Of a stretch of DNA of 64,000 nucleotides, positions 15,501 through 30,500 are shown piece by piece. The notes beneath the pieces are model-generated. The model did no database searches and was not told where the DNA came from. It worked only from the letters and a program-made list of their open reading frames with translations. The stretch is taken from assembly GCF_000699445.3 (NCBI RefSeq), contig NC_067196.1, forward strand, positions 3,968,001 through 4,032,000, in the 5' to 3' direction. The stretch is from Schistosoma haematobium. Its lineage: Eukaryota; Platyhelminthes; Trematoda; Strigeidida; Schistosomatidae. Numbering within the stretch: position 1 is the first letter of the stretch; each line of letters begins with the position of its first letter. Made by a program: the position numbers and the translations under genes.

Positions 15501-18500
15501 ATGGAGTTCAAAACGATCTTCGCTTAATTCTAGTCCTCCACCATATACACCACCTCCAATGCTTAGTCCAATCCGTCAAGGTTCCGGTTTGTTTTCTTCA
15601 TTATCGCGATGGGTGCCAACTCCAACAGCAGTATCAGGAGGAGGAGCGTCAGTGACGACGTCGACAGGAACTCGTTCTGTCGGGAGCGGTACACTGATGA
15701 ATCGTCGATTCTCAAGTTATTATTCATCGATCTCCCATCATAATGACTCAGAAATTACTACTATTCCTAATACTTCTACTATGTGTGCAACTGGCAGTGG
15801 GGTCAATAGTGGTGGTCAGTTGAAACGACGTCATGCAAGTAGCAGTGGTACTAGGAGTAATACCAGTGAGATTAGCACTTCAAATCAGAGTATTAATATG
15901 GTAGATTCTGGTAATAATATATTTACTGACCCTACTAATACTACTACTAATAATAATAGTTATGACAATAACAACGTAAATACAGGCTCAATCACTGACT
16001 TGTATATGCGTGATGTAAATCGACCAATAGCCTATACACGTAGACGACGTCAACAACTCACACCAAAGTCCGCTCCTGTGTTAATTCTTAACTGTAATAC
16101 GACAAAAAATTCGGTACGTTCTTTTTACAATTTTCATCTTTGGTTCCAATGTACTTTTGCATACAACATTTGGTGGTCAATTTCTGTTGAAACTGCTCAT
16201 CAATTTCATTACTTATTATTGTACTGAACTACGCATGTGTGTGTATGAATCTCATATGAAGGTGAAGCTTTGTTTATAAATACTACAGTAACTTAATCTT
16301 AAATCTTTCTACATTCACCACTTCCGAAATTCGTACTATTTTTATTTCTCTGTTATTTGGTACATGAAATCTGGTACAACTGAACATTAAAAATTTCATA
16401 CACCGGATATAATAAAGAGATCAGATTGTGAAACGTTAGATCAGGTAAAGGCAATGCAACAAAATAAAAGAATAAATAAACAATTATAGTGTATAGTAGA
16501 AGATACATTTCTTTTATATATACAGCCTACAGGGATTTCTATCGACTCATATAGTCCCTCTCACCTTAATGAAGTTTGTAAGAGAAAGCTGAAGTAGGAT
16601 CGCCATTGCCTACTATTCTGAACCATGTTTGATGACATCAGAAGTCATTGAGTCGTACCATATCTAGGAACACGACTTTCATGTCATAACATCATCACCT
16701 TTCCACCTAGTTCCAGCTTGAGGAAACGATGGACAATGTGGAATTTTCCGAGATGATGTTCGTATATTCATCTAAGCCATCAAAGCCGGATTTTCAAGAT
16801 GATATTTTGGAATCAATTTTGAGATATCTTTGTGATGGATACGTGTAGGTCTGTTATTTGGCGAAATAAACTTTTTAATCTTGAATGAGCGATTGAAATC
16901 TTTACTATCCGTTGCATCATAGTGATATTTCCATTCAATTAGTTGACGATGAGCATCTGTTAGTATGAAATAGAGTGTAAAATATTTGTATAAAACAGAA
17001 TTCGTTCTCACTTTCACATTCAGCAGTCAGGACGTTCAGGTCTTTAGGTAGTCGTTTAGCAAATAACATTAATCTTCGTCCAGTGAAAGATACACGACTT
17101 CTGTTAGTGTTGAATTAATTTTGTCTCTGCTGTTACATTGTTCTAATCATAAAACCAACGCTTTTATAATGAATAGTTTCTCTCTATGCTTATGAAACCG
17201 TAAATCTGAGAATTTCCCGTAACCAAAGATGTTCGTTTATCATTGTCTAAAGAGAATTATTCGATTACTGAAAGCTTTAAAGGTCGTGAGTTCGGTTCCT
17301 AAGGTGGATATTTCTTCGGAGTTCACAGTAAAGGCTCCTTGGTTTTCAATTTTTCATCAGCTTACGTGTCGATTCTTGATGAACAGTCAACATTATCATA
17401 AATGCACACACACACACACCAACGTAAGTTATTATTTGAAAGTTGTTCTTTACTCGATCATGTCTCAAAATATCGATTAGACATTGTAACTTTTTTACTT
17501 CTAGAATATGGATAAGACAAGTTCATCGCTCACTCCTTTTGTAGCTAGTTCTGATGTCTACTCCTAAGCATCTTTGTCTGTTTATCTTTCTACGCGTTAT
17601 CTACCTATTTGCCTATCTAATAGCTGTATCTCCATCTGTTTATGTACCTATCAATTGATTATCTATTTGGCTATGTGCGTGTCTGTTCTGTTTTTTGAGT
17701 TGTATGACATCTGTGGGATAAAAATATGTTTAAATTCAATCAATTTACGATATTGCGCGATCATCTGCCAGTACCTTCAGTGGTTGACTGTTTCACACCC
17801 AATTTGGTTGAACTCCACCGGTTACGACTTCTCTCTAGATTTCCAGGAACCGCGTCTTCAAGCTAGTCACTAATGAAAATAAGATTATTATCAATAGACG
17901 TTTTATTGGAGATTTTAGGATTTTCATAATTTTAATCAGTAGAGTTCAGCTATGTCGGGTCCTATACAGTTAGTCAACTCATCGAGTGGAAGGTGATGGT
18001 CTCGCAATATCATGAATTGATTGAAGTTATACAGCTTATTGGTCTAGAGGTTAAACGTTCACCCTCGAGACCGTTAGTCCTGGATTCGGTTTTTTATTAT
18101 GAGGTCGTAAATATGCACGTACTACAACGAAACATCTGTTTAATGTTTTTCGATTTTCAATGATGATCTAAGACTAACTCGTAGTTTAAATTGGAAATTT
18201 CACAATCTTCATAAATACTGTTATTAATTTCAATAGTTGAGATCATGAGTCAATTGATACTAGACCACTATGAAAAACCTAGAAGCATTGCATGGCCGTT
18301 TCGTCCTATTGTGGGACTCCTTAACAATGAGCATCCACGATCTCACCTCACGAGATTCGAATCCAGGACCTATCGATCTCGTGCGATTCATGAAATCAAT
18401 TATTGAAATTACTATAACATCTACAAAAACCCCTTCTTATGTGTATTCATTTGTTTAAAATTTCCTTATATTAAAAGAGTATTGTTTTGCTGAAACAATA

Positions 18501-21500
18501 TATATGGTTTGGAAAGAGTTCTTGTTAGTTATCGAATGAAAAATCTTTCATATCTGTCGTCTACTAGTTTTTGTGTGTGTATATACATGTATAACTTCAT
18601 CTTGTATTTATTGAACCATATAAATTATAAATGATTAATTGACATGTAATTTACCTATGAATTAATTTAGTGTTATTTGATTACATGTTCAAGTTGTCGG
18701 TTTATTCAATCGTGTTGTTGTTGTTGATATATACTTATCGTCTACTTAGATATTATTCCCTCTAGTTACATTCACTATGTTTTTTTCCGAGTATCATCAC
18801 ATTTAATAGAGATGAGTTAAACACAGAATCAAGGATCAAAGATCTCATTGGCGATGATAGGTTTTCTTTGAAAAGCATTCAGAAAATAATATTTGGATGC
18901 AAAGATGAATGATGGCTAATAATGGAACCCGGGACTCACGTTTCATCGTATATAAGACTCGTCATCTGGATGTACCTGCATCTCAGAGTTGATTTTCACC
19001 CTGGGACTCGAACCCAGTAATGTTCTCTTCAAACGCTATCGCGTTATTCACTTAGCTACTGAGTCCTGATAGTCACTCGCTTGTGTAATGAGGTGAAGTT
19101 TAAATTCACTTGGTGTTGTTTGCTTGTATCTTCCCATTGTTGTTTAGGACTGCAATTGATCAGTCTCTTATTGGCATATATGCATCCTACAACTCACTGG
19201 TCGTGTGTTGAATGTTTAGATCAATTCACAACGGTTCTATAGTTTGGTGTCAACACACTAAAGAGGTTTTTAGATTAAAGGCTTATCAACAGAATCGTGT
19301 ATAAATAGTCTAAAAAAAAAGAACACATAAAAAATTGGTACCTTTTAAACTGATACTTACTCTAACTAACTAACTAACGTATGTTGTACTCGTTGTGAGA
19401 ACTAAGTCTTCCTGATTTCATGCCGGCTATAAGGTCATGGATGCATACCAATTAAGCAGTAAAACTATATTTCAACGACGAACCAATCAGATTCAGTGTA
19501 CTTATTGTTTGAGTTTTGCATGAAATTCGAATGAAAGCTGGCTTGTAACTGATTAGAAGCTTTTCAAAACGTATTTATGTTCATGCTTTAACGCATTTAT
19601 GATTGATAAATATATCTGTTGTTCCATTGTATAGTGAATATGATATGGTGTGAAGGCTAAGTTATAAGAAATACCTGATTCGGATGCAGGTTGTATCTAC
19701 AATCTTAAATACATGTCGGTCGCACATTGTATGATATAGGACACAGTTAAATGTATTTACGGGACGATATCTCAAGGTCCTGTGTACGTCATAAATTCAT
19801 CAATACATAAAAACCAACTTTAATCTTTCGGAATTTTTCCGGTTTTTTTTAATGACAAATTATACTCTAACTTCATTTACATTCTGATTGTGTAATAAAA
19901 GTAAAATTTCACTAGCCAATTTAACGATCACTCAAGTTTGTCGCTAACGTATAGTTACATTGCCTAAGATTTACATACCATAACAAAATAATAACTAAAT
20001 ACACTCGTTCTCTTGAGTTTTCAATGGTCTCTTCAATTGTATGATGAACTCGTTATGAAAACTGATAAATTTTTTCTTAAAACTATTTCATTCATGATTG
20101 TTTTTTTTCTCTTCACTGTAGGCAAATCAATCAAGAGATCTTCAAGACAATGAGTTATCACTTCAATCTCAACAACAATTCTCTAACACTGATACCGTAT
20201 TTGGTTATGATGATGAGACTATGCGCCGTTTTGCGGAAGCCGATGAAGCTTACCGGTTAAATAGACAAAAACATCAAGATAAACGTTATTCACGTCGTCG
20301 ATATGATACTGAGATAAATGCATCTAATGATCAAATCAATCACCATACTACTACTACTCCTACCGATGATGATAATAATAACAATAATGAATCAATTCCT
20401 AATAAAACTGATCACAGTTTCAACTTTGCTGATGAACAGTTGTTAAATTTTGATTTCGAAATGAAAATTAAAGAGACAAACTATTCTGAAACAACAATAC
20501 AATTTAATAGCGATGTTGAATTAGACTCGGAGCATGAAATAGAGGATGAAGAGGATGATGACGATGAAGAAGGTGTTCCAACTAGTATTATTCCGTGAGT
20601 ATTTCTGTATTTTAAGTTTTATATTTTCTACACAAATAATCGAGATGAATAAAGTGTGATGACTTAGACGGTCAAAGCATTCGACTTTCCATCACGGTAT
20701 CCTAGGTTCAATTCCTGTTTCACCCACTTTAATTTGAACACTCATGTTGCAGGTCTGTGTAAATTTGCTATTTCCTGCTTCCCACACTGCAGAAGGATAC
20801 ATATTATAGACGATCTGTAAAGAAAACTGAGTCAGGGGTGCAGTTGACAACCTAGAAGTGTCGCTGCAGCGTTCGTGGAATAACTGTCTAGAGCCAGTCG
20901 CATACGGCCATTTTGTGAAGACTTTTAGGTGCATTAGCTCCTTACATTTAAAACTGTACCGCAAACCCTTTCCTAACGATCTCATTGTTGGAATATAGAA
21001 TCGCTGTGGATGCTGGTTGTCCAAAGGAAATAAATACCTTGCTAACATCACATTCGTGTACAGTCGCCAGTACAACTTCGCCCTCGGACCATGAGTTTAC
21101 TTCTTTTAGTATTACCGCTATACAGCCAACTTACCTGGTATAATAAGACATACACAAACAAGTATTTTAGTCAATATAATTCATTTAGATTATTATCAAC
21201 TTAAGCAAGCCTGACCACCGCAAGTAAGTGACGTCTATGATTGGAAACTTTAAGTCATGGTTAGCCAGATCATCACGACGAATTTTCTCTATTTTTTTTA
21301 ACTAACGTATTTATTAAGAAGAGATGAAAGGAAAAGAAATGTGAGATGGAGACATCTACCTGTTGATTGTTTCCTATACTTTTCTGATGAACATTGTTTA
21401 TTAACTAGCCGTTTTATGGTGAACTTGTGTAAATGTAATTGTTAACGTTCTTTCGGTCCATTTATTTTTTGTATGTCTTCAAATAGTCATTTACTTAAAC

Positions 21501-24500
21501 ATCTGTAGCCCAGTTCTTTATCAACATATATTTGTTATTTACTGACTAAGATTTCGTATTTATGGTACGCTCTGGTCTTGTATAATCAAGTGAATCATGA
21601 CATTAAGTTTTAAATGTCATACGGACACATAGATGGTTGTAAGCAGCAGGTGAGAAATCACGAAACATGATGAATTCACATTATTCTGCTTCAGTTATTA
21701 TTCTGACTGTATTCAGATTCTTCAGTGTCCTGATGGAATGTTCGTTCAGAATCCAGGAGCCCATGTGCACCATTGGTTTGAAATCAGGGTTTTCCAACTC
21801 CCCAAGGTGGATGCTCCATATCCCCTAACCTAGGTAAAGCGCCGGACATTCACTTTTCATCCTCTCGATTTTGTAAACAACAGCCCTGCCACGAGAAGAC
21901 AGTGAGTAGGAATTCCATTACAGTCGCTGTATATGCGTAGCCATGTGAGAGCATTTGGAGAGGGAGAGCGGACTCTCCCCACCATCGACCGTACCAAGGC
22001 GTTTGAGGGCATCTACGTTATTAGCAATAGTGTCTAATAGCGATTTTCAAAAAAGCAAAGGTCGTACGGAACTATGAATTGGGATTAATGTTATCGCGAT
22101 TGGGGTTACAAGAAAGAATATTTAGATTATTTTAGTAAGAAACCGATAATTCTAGGTCTTCCTAGCGATAAAATGTCAGCTATTGAAAAAATGAGAATAA
22201 AAACTTCATATTTCTCAATTAACATTTGCCTAATATAATGTGTATATTTTAATTCTTCAGTAGATATGAAATTCAAATTAATAGCCAAAATACAGGTTCG
22301 TGACAACATTGTGTAAACCGTAAGTATGATATTCATATTACCACGTAAGTATACAACTGAGGAAAGTTATATTGAATGGAACTACAAGAATCCTATCAAG
22401 TGCGTTTATGTAGTCGATGTGTTCAAGATTAGTCGTTCAGTTATAGTTTGCGTCACGAAATGATCTTATTAAAACAATCAGTGAAAACCAGGAAGTACTC
22501 GACATATACTTCATCCTAGTATGGAACTGCATGCCGATGCGCATTTGCTACTTCATCAAAGATCGAACGTCGAACCTAGCAGGAAATCATTAATTTTCGG
22601 AATTCTTAGCTGACATCCATTAGTTTACACGTCTAACTTCAATGATTTCACGATTTTGTGTAATCATCATTTAATAATACCATTAGTATATAACTGAATG
22701 ATACACAAAGAGGTCAAACTTCACTTGTCAAAGCTTTTCGTTTAAAATCCAGGAAATACATCACAACTTACCGAGCATATTATTATAATTGGTATTAGAG
22801 GTTTGTAATGTAAACCTTAAAATTCTACAATCTTATTAAGACCTCTTATACTGATAGTTGTATATTTGTTTATTTGATTACGACTTTTGATTTCTTTGCT
22901 TTTATTTCTCTATTTTTAAGGCATATCAATGTTGGTCACGCTTATCAAGCAGAAATTCCTGATTTTTGTCAAGGTAAATAATACTTAAAGAAATTAAATG
23001 CCACGTAACTCAGTTCAATTGTCATTGGCTTCATGAACTGATCTTATATTTTGTTTTGGTCACCGCCCTCCCTAGCTCACTCTTACACTAAACAAAATCG
23101 CGCGTTTCGATAGGCGGTGGTTGTCCCAAAATACACAAACAGTACTTTGAAGACACACGTTATCGAAAACTAGTAACTTAATAATATCCTGTATTCTTAA
23201 TAGGCATGTTTCACACCCATAAAGCAGGACAGAGCGAACCGTTATGCAGTTAACTCGTCCTTTGGTTTGAAGACGGATATCTCGACTACGCCACAAGCGA
23301 CTTAAGTTTGCCAAAACTAATCAAGCCTTCTGAATCTATGCCTAAATTTCATCAGGCACCAAACCACCAGGACTGACGAGACTCCCGATGTCAATGAAGA
23401 GGTCGATAAATTCAATTACTTCATTCCCTATCTTTAGTTAAGGCGTTGACACAGGGCAATCCTGAAGTGACAATTTAACACTTGTAGGAAAAGAGTTGCA
23501 TACCGAAGTTGCTTAAGACTATCAGAAGTCTCTGCATTTCATCAGCAACTTCACCAAAAACGACTATATCATCTGCACATTTTAAGTTAATAAGTTAATC
23601 TGCTGGTGAAAGATTAACTCCTAAAAATTTATCTGATGAAAGTACTATCTGTAAAGGCATGTCTATAGCAAAGTTAAATAAAAATAGAGAAAGCGGAAAA
23701 CCTGAATGAACACCACTTGAACTGATTAATTCTGATGACAGTTCACTATAAGCTCTGATCCGACCAGTAGCGTTCGAATAAAAGATCTGTACAAGGTTAA
23801 TGCACTTCTTTGGTATGTCTTTCAATAACAGACACTTCCGCAAAACATCATGAACAATAGAGTCAAACCCTGCCTTAAGGTCAAGGAATGTAAGTATTAT
23901 CGCACGTCGAAAAGTATGGCTATGTTCCAGAACCTATCAAATGGTGAATATTTGGTCTATATGTCCGCATCCAGGTCTGAAACTAGCCTGGTTTCCTCGG
24001 GTTCGCTCTTCATTCACTCTAGTTAGACGTTGAGATTTTATTAAGAGTAATATATTAGGCGGTACTTTAGATAAACTAATTCCTCTTTGATTGTCACAAA
24101 CGGATTTTGGCCCTTTCTTTTAAAATGGGATGATCAATGATGGGAAGTGGACAACAGACGATGAGTTCGAACCGGAAACTTGGTAACTGGAATGACTAAA
24201 CATTATTTCCATAATTTTCACTGAATTGTTATAATGTATTATAGTACGTTCAGTCATTTTCATCATGAACATGTATCTTTTTTATTAAAAAAAAGAACAT
24301 ATTACTGAATCGAATTGTTAAATTTTGTTTTATTCCCTGCTCTTATGATTAACAAATCATTAGAAATTACATCGGATGAAACCAACAAAGAATCACCATC
24401 CAACTGGGAAATGTTACTCTGGTATCCAGCTTATCTTGATGAACATGATCCTAAGAATATAGAGTCATGTAAGTTCCTTTTTTTTGTTTTCTGGCATCAC

Positions 24501-27500
24501 TAACATACAATTAGTTATGTTTTGAGTAGTGTTTCTTTTCTTCTTCAGAATTCAACTAATATTATCGATTAGTAATTATGTATAATTTCCCATTTTTCTC
24601 TTTTACCCCATATACTAAATCTCATTATTGTTCAATCTATTATTTTACTGTACTTGAGATTAAGCTGATTAAGGCCTATAGTCTATGCATCTTTCACAGT
24701 GGAGAAGTAATAAAGTTTTAAAAGAAACAATCCACGAAAAACAACCATAATATCATTTAATCACTAGGCCCTACATAACCTTTTAAAATACATATACATT
24801 GATACAAGGAGGCACCAAATAGATATGCGCCACATAAATCATTCGATTTATGTGAGGGCTATGATACTGCCTGGGTGCCCAGACCGAAGCAAGCGGTTTA
24901 CTTACGAGGTCATACCCGGAGCCTTCGACCCAAAGGTCTGATCCACAAGACAGTGGAGCAACGTCAGGAGATGCAGTGTCATGATGCGCCATTTATTCCT
25001 TCAGGATAATGGAGCCCATGTGTACCATTGATTTGGAATCAGAGTTTTCCAACTCCCCTAGGTGGACTGTCCGTGTCCACCAACCCGGTTAAGGCACCGG
25101 ACATTCGCTTTTCGCCATCTCAATTTCGCAAACAACAATAATGCCACGAGTGATTGTGTTTGTATACACGTGGCCATTTGGGAGCATTTGGAGAAGGAGA
25201 GCTGACTTTCCCCACTCCCTGCCGTACCAGGGCATTTGGGGGCACTACATAATAAAGATAACTTAATACCTTTAATGTATGTATGAAGTAGTTTAAATAA
25301 ATTCCCTTCCTTATTCAATAGCCAGAAATATTATTATTAGATTATTTCAGGTTGTAGTAAGCAAATCTCTTGTTTAATGTTGAAGTATTACCACTAAAAA
25401 TTATGTATAAAGAACAATTGATTTCGATTATCTCGTGATCTTCTCATCTACATAAGTTCTATACAGAGTTTGTCAACAAATTATGATTATGATTATGAAC
25501 ATTTCCAGTTTGTAAAATAATGGCATCAAATGGCATTGTTATTATATAATCGTATGTTATAAGTTGACTCTACAATTGCTACTCACAAAACTGAATTATT
25601 TACTATTATTAAAAGAAATCACTTATAGTCAACAGAATATAAAGTATAGACGATTGGGAAATTTCAATCTTATCATGGGTCACTCATTATCCTTAAAGAA
25701 ATGAACATCTAGGTCGTAGGTGATTAAAAATATTCATCAGAAAAACCTAGATCTCAGTTTAATTCTAATCGAAAATCGTTAACAAGTTCTATCTACAATC
25801 TTTATAGGATTGTTATTTCCTAGCGAGATTCAAGTTCACATTGTCCAATTTAAAAATCTAAGACGTTACTATTGAGCTATTTGGATCGTGATTGACATTT
25901 TATAGGATCTGATATATTTATAACTGATTAATTAGTGTATAGAAGCCTATATCGTATTTGTTTATAAAATCACATTGTATCGTCGTTGCATCTGCATTAC
26001 AACCTGTAGTAGTGTATCATTTATTTAGTCAACAACATATATAGCCTTTGACCATTATATCAAAGTACTAGAATCTTGTAACATATCTGTTGAATACATT
26101 CTTCTATTTTGTATTTTATTTACATTTTGTTCTTCTTCCCCCCCCCACTCACCATATTTTTGTTGTTACTACCACTGTTTGTTTGTTTTGTTTTTTTCCA
26201 AAAAAATTATTTTATTAGTAAATTTACTGACAAAAATTGCCTGTTCACCAGCTGTACGTAATTGTGGATTAAATATGGAATATACATTTCATTTATTATG
26301 TAAATATAAAGGTGATGTAGAAATGACATTACATGCTTTATTACGTGATACATTAGTTGTATATGATTATGTTTATGCTGGTAAGTTATTATTGTTATCT
26401 CTATTAAATGTGTGTGTGTGTGGGTGTTTGTGTTTTATTAATTATGTAATGAATTTGACTTGTATGTTCTCAATTCATAGATTATAGAGTTCATTATAAT
26501 GAGTTTACTCCGTTCTAGTAATAATAATGACCTGTTTAACTAATGATATTAATGATTTATTATGTATTGGTTCTTTGAATCTTTTGGTTATTATTTAAGA
26601 CTGTAAATGATCAATCTCTTATTGATATATGTGCATCCTGTATGAATTGCTTCGATATTGCCTTAAGTCACATGCATTATAAACAGAAATGGATGATGGC
26701 TAGTAGTAGAATCCAAGACGGGCGTTTCGTCCTATTTAGGACTGTTCAGCTGGATATACTTGCACCTCAGAGTTGATGTTCAGTCCGGGACTCGAACTCA
26801 GTACCGTTCACTTCAAACCCCACCACATTATCCACACTAATGAATAATAATAACGACTGGGTATCCTAATGCGTATTGGTTCATGCCAATTTTTCTATTC
26901 CCCAATACTTTATTACAACATAAGAACTGTTAACCGGTTTGCCTATTATTATAATTATGACTTAAAAGATTACATGAATTAGACGGCCATAACCCACTTC
27001 AAACAGGAAATCACAATTTCTATACAAGTTGGTCGTATACCGTACAAAACTGAGTAATAGGGGTATAATTAAATGCGTGGGGGGGGAGGAGGAGGAATAT
27101 GAAAACACCATAAACTAAATACTCATAAATTACATAATAAAAATTCAAATAATAATTCTTCGTAGAATAGTCCTAGAAATTTCATCTTTTCCAGTTATTC
27201 GCTTCGATCTAACAGTTGTAACGTATGATAAAAGTAGGAAGAAGTGAAAATAAATATGATACCGTTGAACTGTATTATTCTTTAATCAATTGGTTTCGTA
27301 ACTGGTTTGATGCATATTTACCAAACAGTTTAGTTCACGCTATTTATTTTTCATTTAACTTTAATTGTAAACTCTTTATTTGGATCACTGTTTATGAACA
27401 CCGGGTCTGTGTTTATACTCGTGAATACAAACTACTGACGAATAATCTAAATATTCCAGGCCGAAGCATATATTAAGTCGTCTTCGATTTTCAGTAGTTT

Positions 27501-30500
27501 CATTATATAATCTTTTATTTTCATACTATGTAATATATCCTCCTGGTTTTATAGAAACTACGGCTTGGACAACTGAAGAGATTGTACGCTTTCAGCAAGG
27601 TTTAGCTATGCATGGAAGAGATTTTCATCAAGTTTCAAAAGATTTACAAGCAGCTGGAATGAATAAAACAGTTAAAGCATGTGTAGAATTCTACTATGTA
27701 TGGAAACGAATGAATACACCATCTGATGTTAAATGGTATGGTATTTAGATCATTATTATCATTTCTATAATTAATATTTTTATGATCATTTATAGTGTAA
27801 CTATGGTTATTTTTTATTCCTTTGTTTCTGTTCAATTTTTTCCTATCCAATACTACTTTTCCTCTTAATTCTTTCATGTACGATTGGACCTTTAAAGTCT
27901 CTTTCGGAGAGACCCTACTCACCGCCACCTTTAAGTGGTATATCATTTCCACAAATATATGAGGGAGTCAAAACAGAACACCTAATTGATAAGCATATAG
28001 GATCAACCTAGGGGAGTTGGAAACCCCTGATAGAACGAACGTCATACGAACGTATTACAATCATTGGTTACTATAGAATCAAATTTACTGACGTCACTCT
28101 ACTACTTTCACGACTCTACTGCCATCGAACATGAATCCAAAATGTTATGAACAAACACTTCAACTAGGATTACTGGTCATTTTTCTTAAATGAATATACA
28201 AAATGGATTGTCTTACTACATATAAATTAATTTAGGATTATTCGATATCATACAGTACTGTTGTGTTAATGCTTAGTTGAATAACAAATTAATTCCGCTT
28301 AATGGAACACAACTTCAATTTTCTATAGATGAGATGTAACTAGAATAAACCGATCAGATAAGTAGTTATTCAAACAAAGACTATCACCACTGTATCATTA
28401 AACTTTATCCAATATTCTTGTGAATCTATATGTCACCTTTAAAACATTCATTGGTTAAAAAATAACGCACACATTCCAAACCATCTCTTACTCCAGAGTA
28501 CTATGTTATCTAGCTCAAAACTATGTCGAAAATCGGTCCATGTAACTATTTATTATCGAACTTATCTATGTTAAGGTGTGCTTAGTGTCCGCACATTAAT
28601 TCTAATGTAGTGTAGTGAGAAAACACTCAAATAGGGATAATCAATTTCTTTCTCATACAAAATTACAGAATCTCTTCATAAAATATGGACTGAGCTATGC
28701 TGGTAGGTGTAGACTACCTGGTTGGGATCCGCGAGACGATAACAACCGATGGTTAAAGATCTTGAATGACATGGCTCAAAATCGTTTACAATAGCGCAGG
28801 TGTATCTACTCTTTGTGTTTTCCCAAATTCTAATCTTCTAGATTCTTCATGTCCCTTATTTCTTCTCTTTCCAAATTTATCTCACAGGATTATGCTCTTC
28901 GAATAACATCTTTAAACCCTAATGTTACTGATTACTGCTTATACTTTTACTACCTCTACCACTATGGGATTTGAATCGACAACTGCATTTCTGTGCTAAT
29001 GTGGTATGACAACTCTAACTGATGTACGTACGTACGAAGTTCTACGTTGTTACTGACTGACTGACTATCTCTCAAAAACTTCAATTGTTCCTTCATTCCT
29101 GTTGTTATTGCAATTAATCTCTGTTTACGTTTTTGTTCTATTCAATTCGATCTTCTCAACCTTTTGCTGCTAGTCATTCCACTTCTGATTGGTGTTACTT
29201 ACTACTTATATCGACAGACATAAGTAGCATACATCACAGTAGGACTGAAGATCCTAGATAACAAGACTATAACCAATCGCAATATCAGTGGTTCATTTAT
29301 TATTTATAATTCGTTAAATCTTAAGTTTGAATGTGATTGCATACTTCATTCGTTTTATAATTTCATTCTATTCTTTAAATCTCCACGAAGTCATTGACTG
29401 TTGTTCTCAGACTTATTAGTCGGTTCAAACTTCTTGATTGAGGTACCTACTATTATCGTAACCAACGGTTGGACAGGTTAGTTGATTTAATCGAAAAATG
29501 ATCACAATAGCACAGTTAAACTTATCCCCTTATCTTTAAATATTTTTACTACAACTACAGTTACAACGACCACTACGGATATGAATACTTTCAAACTTTT
29601 CCTTTTCTGGTATCTGTCTTGATAATTACATCTGATTGTGATAAGATAATATGGCAACTTAAGGTTATGGATATATTCTCTATGTTCTACTTTGCTTATG
29701 ATTAACTCTGTATACTTCGTTTTCCGATACCATTGATAATAATTATTTCAACTTCGTTTGTTCGATTTCCACCTCTCCTCTCATTGTACTAATCATAATA
29801 TGAGTCCTAAATTATAATGATTTATATTACTACCCCCCCCCCTTGGTCTTAACCTCATTTAAAACTACTTCTAACCAACGGATTGAAAGATGATTTAATC
29901 AATGTTTTATAATAATCCGAATATGGGATTATGTTTTCCTAAAAACGAATTTGCACTAATTCACAAAATATTTTGTAGTTTTAATAGTAGCATAATAGTT
30001 TTATTCAGATACCACTTGAATGGAATAACCGGTATTATTTTAGAAAAAGCATTAGTGATTCTTCTTCCAAACACTTTCTATCGTCCCTTAAATTGTGAGA
30101 TTGAAATCGCTTCGTATCTTCCTTTCTACCAACTAATTCTTCCTTCCTGTATTATATCCTTATACACAATCTTTCTTTTATGTATTACTACTATTGAAGT
30201 AACTACTTCTATGAATTCGGTGTTCATGTTGTTGTGCTAATGAGGTATGGGAACTTGGACCGATGAATAGATGTGCCTGGTCCTACGTTGTAGCTGACTG
30301 ATTGAATACACAAATATATATACAGCCAGATAAAAATCACCTCTCAATAATCAACTTTTGTTGTTTTAACAAACTAACGTGTTTATATGTGTCATATAAG
30401 ACACAAGTTAATCACTGATCAGGAAAATCATTACTGTTAAAAAAAATCTATAATTGATTTGACGGGGTTTTTTTACAAAATTTCATTTCATTTATAAATA

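Larger units (their letters stand above)
16114..20121 (+). other. Intron with family B and SINE A copies
   Basis: 4008-bp intron. Named repeats are listed separately. A CA-run lies at about 17405-17419. The stretches 16114-17700 and 19210-20121 are AT-rich with no recognisable feature. Confidence 0.6.

Noticed and set aside
18990..19060. tRNA gene
   Set aside because: A and B boxes are present on the - strand but no acceptor stem or anticodon loop closes around them; they are the promoter of a SINE A copy.
20692..21075. 127-codon - strand frame as a gene
   Set aside because: It lies inside a fragment matching the 5' region of the CR1-like element and has no gene-like borders.
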